Shown here piece after piece: positions 37,005 to 41,713 of a stretch of 41,713 bases of DNA. Origin of the DNA: Prochlorococcus sp. AG-409-P01 (lineage in GTDB: Bacteria > Cyanobacteriota > Cyanobacteriia > PCC-6307 > Cyanobiaceae); NCBI GenBank assembly GCA_003215335.1, contig QCKM01000012.1, forward strand, positions 1 through 41,713, given 5' to 3'. The notes beneath the pieces are model-generated. The model was not told the origin of the DNA. It searched no databases and saw nothing but the letters and a program-made list of their open reading frames with translations. The first letter of the stretch is position 1, and every line of letters starts with the position of its first letter. A program made the translations under genes and the position numbers.

Positions 37005-38762
37005 ATGGCATTACTGATACAGAAATTTGGTGGGACATCAGTCGGCAACGTCGAAAGAATCAAGGCGATAGCAAAGCGCATTGCCTCATGCAAACAACTT
37101 GGAAATGACTTAGTGGTAGTCGTTTCAGCAATGGGTCATACGACTGATGAACTAACAAGCCTTGCAAAAGAAATAAGCTCAAACCCACCTGAAAGGGAAA
37201 TGGATATGCTTCTCTCTACCGGAGAGCAAGTCTCCATTTCATTGTTATCCATGGCTCTTCATGAGCTGGGAGTTCCCGCAATATCTATGACTGGGCCTCA
37301 AGTAGGCATAGTCACTGAATCCTCACATGGCAAAGCCCGAATATTAGAAGTCAGAACTGATCGACTCAAAGCCCTTCTAGATCAAGGGAAGGTAGTGGTT
37401 GTTGCAGGATTTCAAGGCACCAGTGTCAGTAGTGGAGGTACTGCAGAAATTACAACTCTTGGCAGAGGAGGCTCCGACACTTCAGGAGTGGCTCTTGCCA
37501 CTGCACTAGAAGCAGACGCATGTGAAATATATACAGACGTTCCTGGTGTGCTCACAACGGACCCTCGGAAAGTTCCGAATGCAAAACTCATGAAGGAAGT
37601 CAGTTGTGATGAAATGCTCGAACTAGCAAGTCTGGGAGCAGAAGTTCTTCATCCACGGGCTGTTGAAATTGCACGAAATTACGGTGTTACCTTGATCGTC
37701 CGTTCCAGCCTGGACAATGAACTGGGAACCAAAATTACAAATAAATCCGAAAAAAAAATTGGGAAAGAAGGTTTAGAGCTTGGCCGCCCAGTAGATGGGG
37801 TGGAATTAATAGAGAGCCAAGCTGTGCTTGCACTGTCCAATGTGACTGACAAACCTGGAGTGGCAGCAGAACTCTTCGAGACACTTTCAGCTGGAAGTGT
37901 CAATGTTGATCTAATTATCCAGTCCAGTCATGAAGGCAATTCTAATGACATAACATTTACCGTATCTCAAGATGAAATTGATAAGGCTAAAACACTATGC
38001 AAAGACTTCATCAAAAAAGCAGGTGGAAAACTTCAATATGAAGCAGAAATGTCAAAATTAAGTATCAGTGGAGCAGGTATAATGGGAAGACCAGGAATAG
38101 CAGCTAATCTGTTTGATACCCTCTCCAGAGAGGGAATAAATATAAGGCTCATTGCAACTAGTGAAGTCAAAGTTAGCTGTGTCATAGACTCAAGTCTAGG
38201 CAACAAAGCAATCCGAGCAGTTACCGAGGCATTTGAACTTAAAGTAAGCCAAACAAGCATAAACCCCTCAATCAAAAATATTAACTGCCCTGCAGTTAGA
38301 GGCGTGGCTTTAGATCAAGGCCAAGCACAAGTAAATGTTCTACATATACCTGACAAACCTGGCATAGCAGCATCATTATGTATGGCTATGGCAGAAGGAG
38401 GCATTTGCCTAGAGGGAATAGTTCAATCAGAACGACAACATTTAGATGGCACTAGAGATATAAGCTTCACACTTAAACGGCATGATCTACAACTTATTGA
38501 TCATATTCTTGATCCCTTGCTTTCAAAATGGCCAGGAGCCAAGATGGAAGAAGGCCCATCTATTGCACGAGTAAGTGCTGTGGGAGCAGGTATGCCATCA
38601 ACACCAGGAACAGCAGCTAAGATGTTTCGTGCTTTGGCAGAATCAAATATAAACATCGCGATGATAGCTACTAGTGAAATACGAACCAGCTGTGTTGTTA
38701 GCGAACTAGATGGATTGAAAGCCCTTAATGCTGTTCATGAAGGATTCAATTTAGGGACTTAG
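37005..38762 (+). CDS. lysC: Aspartate kinase with four ACT domains
   Basis: First step of the Lys/Thr/Met pathway: phosphorylates aspartate. The protein has 585 residues, the long form known in cyanobacteria. The kinase domain (about 1-250) has QKFGGTSVG, STGEQVSISLL, TTLGRGGSDTSGVALA and EIYTDVPGVLTTDPR. Two pairs of ACT domains follow in about residues 265-420 and 430-585. They are visible from repeats of a pattern such as ALSNVTDKPGVAAELF, SGAGIMGRPGIAANLF, LHIPDKPGIAASLC and VGAGMPSTPGTAAKMF. These would bind Lys and/or Thr for feedback control. The ATG is at 37005. Confidence 0.96.
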   Translation: MALLIQKFGGTSVGNVERIKAIAKRIASCKQLGNDLVVVVSAMGHTTDELTSLAKEISSNPPEREMDMLLSTGEQVSISLLSMALHELGVPAISMTGPQVGIVTESSHGKARILEVRTDRLKALLDQGKVVVVAGFQGTSVSSGGTAEITTLGRGGSDTSGVALATALEADACEIYTDVPGVLTTDPRKVPNAKLMKEVSCDEMLELASLGAEVLHPRAVEIARNYGVTLIVRSSLDNELGTKITNKSEKKIGKEGLELGRPVDGVELIESQAVLALSNVTDKPGVAAELFETLSAGSVNVDLIIQSSHEGNSNDITFTVSQDEIDKAKTLCKDFIKKAGGKLQYEAEMSKLSISGAGIMGRPGIAANLFDTLSREGINIRLIATSEVKVSCVIDSSLGNKAIRAVTEAFELKVSQTSINPSIKNINCPAVRGVALDQGQAQVNVLHIPDKPGIAASLCMAMAEGGICLEGIVQSERQHLDGTRDISFTLKRHDLQLIDHILDPLLSKWPGAKMEEGPSIARVSAVGAGMPSTPGTAAKMFRALAESNINIAMIATSEIRTSCVVSELDGLKALNAVHEGFNLGT

Positions 38763-38803
38763 TTACCAAGGTACACAAAAATAATCTATCAAAATCATAA
38801 GTA

Positions 38804-40843
38804 TTAAAATTTGCCTACCATCTTTTGTCGCAACTGTTTAATCCTATCTCTCAAATTAGCAGCCTCTTCAAAATTAAGATTGGCGGCTGCAGATTTCATC
38901 TCTCTCTCTAACTGATTTATTAATTCTGGCATTGCTTCTAATGCAATGCCTAAATCCTCTTTCTCGGTTAACGAATTAGCCATTTTTCCTGCAATTTCAA
39001 CTAAATCAGTGTCAAGGCTGTCCTTTTGCAAGCGACGCGATAGTTCAAGGAAATTCAGAATTGAATTACTAGCTTTCTTATAAGCAGGCTTAGGTGTTAT
39101 TCCATGCTTTTTATTATATAATTCTTGAATATTTCTTCTACGTTCTGTTTCATCAATTGCCCTAACCATTGAATCTGTAAGATTATCTGCATACAGAAGA
39201 GCCGCACCTTCAACATGTCTAGCAGCCCGACCTATTGTTTGAATCAGTGAGCGCTCTGCTCTTAAAAATCCCTCCTTATCAGCATCTAAAATAACAACTA
39301 ATGAAACCTCAGGAAGGTCAAGACCCTCTCTCAACAAATTGACACCTACAAGCACATCATATTCACCAATTCGTAAGTCCTGAATGATTTCAATCCTTTC
39401 TATTGAATGAATTTCTGAATGCAGATATCTCACCCGAACTTGATTTTCAGCCAAATAATCAGTCAGATCTTCTGCCATTCTCTTTGTAAGTGTAGTAATA
39501 AGAACTCTCTGTTTCCTTTTAGTTCTTATCTTAATTTCAGCCAATATGTCATCGATCTGACCATTCGTAGGTCGAACCTCAACCAATGGATCCAAAACAC
39601 CTGTGGGTCGAATAACCTGTTCGACTATATCTTTATCACTTAATTCTAATTCCCAATCCCCTGGAGTTGCACTTATAAAAATAGTTTGACCTGATTTATC
39701 CCAAAACTCCTCGCTTTTCAAAGGTCTATTATCAGCAGCACTTGGAAGTCGGAAACCATGTTCAATTAACACCTTTTTACGAGCCTGGTCACCGTTATAC
39801 ATGGCCCTTAATTGTGAACAAGTTACATGACTTTCATCAACAACCAACAACCAGTCATCTGGGAAATAGTCAATTAAACACTCAGGAGGTGTCCCCGCAG
39901 ATCTACCTGACAAATGCCGCGCATAATTTTCCACTCCATTGCAATAACCTACTTCACTCAACATTTCTAAATCATAAGTTGTTCGCTGTTCTAGTCTCTG
40001 GGCTTCTAACAACTTGCCCTGAGAGTCTAATTCACTAATACGTTCACTTAACTCTTGACGAATAGCCATCAATGCCATGTTCAAACTATCTTTTGGGGTA
40101 ACAAAATGCTTTGCAGGATAAATACTAATCAATTCAAGACTCTGCAATATTTCCCCTGTAATTGGATCTACATAACGTATTGCTTCAACCTCATCACCAA
40201 AAAGCTCTATACGTACAAGGCGATCTTCATATGCAGGGCCAATCTCTAAAACATCACCCTTAACACGAAATCTTCCACGTCCGATATCAAAATCATTTCT
40301 TGAATATTGATTATTAACTAACTCTCGCAATGATTGACGAAGATCTAGCGTCTCTCCAACTTTAAATTTAACCGCAGCATTAAGATATTCACTAGGCATG
40401 CCAAGACCATAAATGCAACTAATTGAAGCAACTACAATTACATCTCTTCTCTCAAATAAAGATCTCGTAGCAGAGTGTCGAAGCATATCTATCTCTTCAT
40501 TAATTGAAGCCGTTTTCGCAATATATGTATCGCTTACCGGAACATATGCCTCAGGCTGATAGTAATCATAATAAGAAATAAAATACTCAACAGCATTATC
40601 AGGAAAAAATTCCCTCAACTCATTACATAATTGGGCTGCAAGTGTCTTGTTATGTGCAAGAACAAGAGTGGGCCTAGATGTCTCAGCTATCACATTGGCA
40701 ATAGTAAAAGTCTTACCAGTACCCGTTGCACCTAAAAGAGTCTGAAAGCGTTTTCCACTATCTATTCCCTTAACCAAGCTTTTAATAGCTTCAGGTTGAT
40801 CCCCCTTTGGACTATATGGAGCCTTGAGGTTATAAGAAGTCAT
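38804..40843 (-). CDS. uvrB: Excinuclease ABC subunit B
   Basis: Damage-verifying helicase-like subunit of nucleotide excision repair. The protein has 679 residues from the ATG at 40843; a TTG six codons upstream is disfavoured because [20 protein letters not shown] is the usual N-terminus. [10 protein letters not shown] is the P-loop, [17 protein letters not shown] lies in the beta-hairpin that grips [16 protein letters not shown] and [12 protein letters not shown] are helicase motifs, and the last 50 residues form the UVR domain ([23 protein letters not shown]) that binds UvrA or UvrC. It converges with lysC across 41 bases that hold only a weak TACC-AA-GGTA repeat. Confidence 0.97.
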   Translation of the reverse strand: MTSYNLKAPYSPKGDQPEAIKSLVKGIDSGKRFQTLLGATGTGKTFTIANVIAETSRPTLVLAHNKTLAAQLCNELREFFPDNAVEYFISYYDYYQPEAYVPVSDTYIAKTASINEEIDMLRHSATRSLFERRDVIVVASISCIYGLGMPSEYLNAAVKFKVGETLDLRQSLRELVNNQYSRNDFDIGRGRFRVKGDVLEIGPAYEDRLVRIELFGDEVEAIRYVDPITGEILQSLELISIYPAKHFVTPKDSLNMALMAIRQELSERISELDSQGKLLEAQRLEQRTTYDLEMLSEVGYCNGVENYARHLSGRSAGTPPECLIDYFPDDWLLVVDESHVTCSQLRAMYNGDQARKKVLIEHGFRLPSAADNRPLKSEEFWDKSGQTIFISATPGDWELELSDKDIVEQVIRPTGVLDPLVEVRPTNGQIDDILAEIKIRTKRKQRVLITTLTKRMAEDLTDYLAENQVRVRYLHSEIHSIERIEIIQDLRIGEYDVLVGVNLLREGLDLPEVSLVVILDADKEGFLRAERSLIQTIGRAARHVEGAALLYADNLTDSMVRAIDETERRRNIQELYNKKHGITPKPAYKKASNSILNFLELSRRLQKDSLDTDLVEIAGKMANSLTEKEDLGIALEAMPELINQLEREMKSAAANLNFEEAANLRDRIKQLRQKMVGKF

Positions 40844-40921
40844 AAATAAAACCAATGGCAATAAACTTTCTAAAAACCAATCTCCACAAACTGGAATTCT
40901 TACAAATTCAAGTAAGAAAAA

Positions 40922-41695
40922 TCAAAGAGCCTGTACAAGCCGATTGACATTAACTGCCTCTCTTAAACATCTAAGCTCAGCAATCATTGCTACCTCATCA
41001 TTCAATCGGTTCACGGCCGAGCCAATCCCTACTCCTGATGCACCTGCAGCAAACGCCATCGGCACAGTAACGCTAGACAATCCAGAGGCACAGAGAACTG
41101 GAACCTTTCTAACGTGGCTAGATAAGGCTTTTTTAATTGTGTAAGTAGCAGCCAAGGTAGGAGCCGCCTTCTCTATCAAGCCAAGGCTCCCTGGACTAAA
41201 TGGTTTAGCACTTGTACCGCCTTCCGTCTGAATAAGGTCAACATCAAGATTCACCAAATCCAACGCAAGCTGTGCTTGCTGATCTAAAGGCAACACATGT
41301 GGAACAGTCACTGACAAAAACACCTCAGGAAGCAAACTTCTTGTCTTTTTGGCAAGAGAAAGAACTTCTTTAGCTTCAAAAGTCCTACCTGAGGGATAAA
41401 AGCTATCAAAATTTCCTATCTCGACGATTGCTGCACCAGCAGAAACTGCGGCTGGGAACAAATCTGGTTCAACAGCACTAACACAAACTGGCATTCCAGA
41501 AACTCTGATTGCTAAGCGAACTAAATCAGGATCACAAGCAATATCTAACAAGTCTGCACCACCTGCCCCAGCAACACGTGCAAGACGTTCCACTGAAGAT
41601 GCTTCAAAGTTATTCAGACCAGCTATCAACTTCAACAATCGAAACTTCTCAAGGCTTTGGGTAAGAGGTCTTGGAAGATGTTGAAGGCGGTTCAT
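40922..41695 (-). CDS. Ycf23/DUF561 family protein, TIM-barrel-like
   Basis: A 257-residue protein of the family conserved in cyanobacteria and in some algal plastids (Ycf23, DUF561). FRLLKLIAGLNNFEASSVERLARVAGAGGADLLDIACDP at about residues 19-57, VCVSAVEPDLFPAAV, QTEGGTSAKPFSPG and VPVLCASGLSSVTVPMAFAAGASGVGIGSAV are the recognisable parts. The last is a phosphate-binding-like glycine pattern of TIM barrels. The biochemical function is not established to my knowledge. I chose the ATG at 41695 over a TTG one codon upstream. It lies 78 bases ahead of uvrB on the same strand and may share its transcript. Confidence 0.88.
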   Translation of the reverse strand: MNRLQHLPRPLTQSLEKFRLLKLIAGLNNFEASSVERLARVAGAGGADLLDIACDPDLVRLAIRVSGMPVCVSAVEPDLFPAAVSAGAAIVEIGNFDSFYPSGRTFEAKEVLSLAKKTRSLLPEVFLSVTVPHVLPLDQQAQLALDLVNLDVDLIQTEGGTSAKPFSPGSLGLIEKAAPTLAATYTIKKALSSHVRKVPVLCASGLSSVTVPMAFAAGASGVGIGSAVNRLNDEVAMIAELRCLREAVNVNRLVQAL

Positions 41696-41713
41696 CAAAA
41701 CACAAACGAATAA

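Noticed and set aside
38763-38803. Terminator between lysC and uvrB
   Set aside because: Only a 4-base TACC/GGTA repeat is visible, too weak to call.

Overview
The window looks like a chromosome segment from a marine picocyanobacterium, most likely a low-light Prochlorococcus. The basis is a compact, fairly AT-rich sequence with gaps of mostly under 200 bases, a cyanobacterial-type SecA insertion, a four-ACT aspartate kinase, a Ycf23-family protein, CobH, and a PsbZ-like photosystem II protein beside ribH. I infer the genus from this gene content and composition; no similarity search was run.

Layout. Bases 1-11742 hold housekeeping genes: mgtE, a glutathione peroxidase, a tightly coupled gyrB - SH3-like secreted protein - crcB - crcB run on the minus strand, miaA, infC, a GntR-type regulator, cysE and secA. 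Bases 12014-30755 are an accessory surface-polysaccharide island. It opens with a plus-strand ABC exporter. A long minus-strand run follows. Taken in transcription order it is rfbA-rfbC-rfbD-rfbB (complete dTDP-L-rhamnose set), pseB-pseC, an SpsF-like cytidylyltransferase, a class III aminotransferase, an aldo/keto reductase, a TylF-like methyltransferase, a NeuA-like cytidylyltransferase, a 2-hydroxyacid dehydrogenase, a NeuB-like synthase, a CBS-domain/UDP-sugar dehydrogenase fusion, a GT-B glycosyltransferase-like protein and a capsule-type protein. Bases 30799-41713 return to core genes: a GNAT acetyltransferase, tRNA-Gly(GCC), ribH, psbZ, mutS, cobH, holA, lysC, uvrB and a ycf23-like gene.

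How the island may work. RfbABCD would supply dTDP-rhamnose. PseB and PseC would make a UDP-4-amino-4,6-dideoxy-HexNAc intermediate of the pseudaminic acid type. The NeuB-like and NeuA-like proteins suggest condensation with phosphoenolpyruvate and CMP activation to give a nonulosonic (sialic-like) acid. The set is not a standard one. No clear PseH is present, PseG is uncertain, there are two cytidylyltransferases, the NeuB-like protein has lost most of its C-terminal SAF domain, and a 2-hydroxyacid dehydrogenase and a CBS-fused UDP-sugar dehydrogenase sit in the same gene run. This is the best candidate here for an undescribed pathway. The ABC exporter and the two transferase-like proteins could assemble and export the product.

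Other points of interest are a 122-base psbZ-ribH spacer packed with inverted repeats, paired crcB genes downstream of gyrB, a 68-base convergent overlap of gpx and crcB, and a stop codon that touches the 3' end of tRNA-Gly. I saw no CRISPR array, insertion sequence, integrase or rRNA. No stretch over 300 bases lacks a gene.
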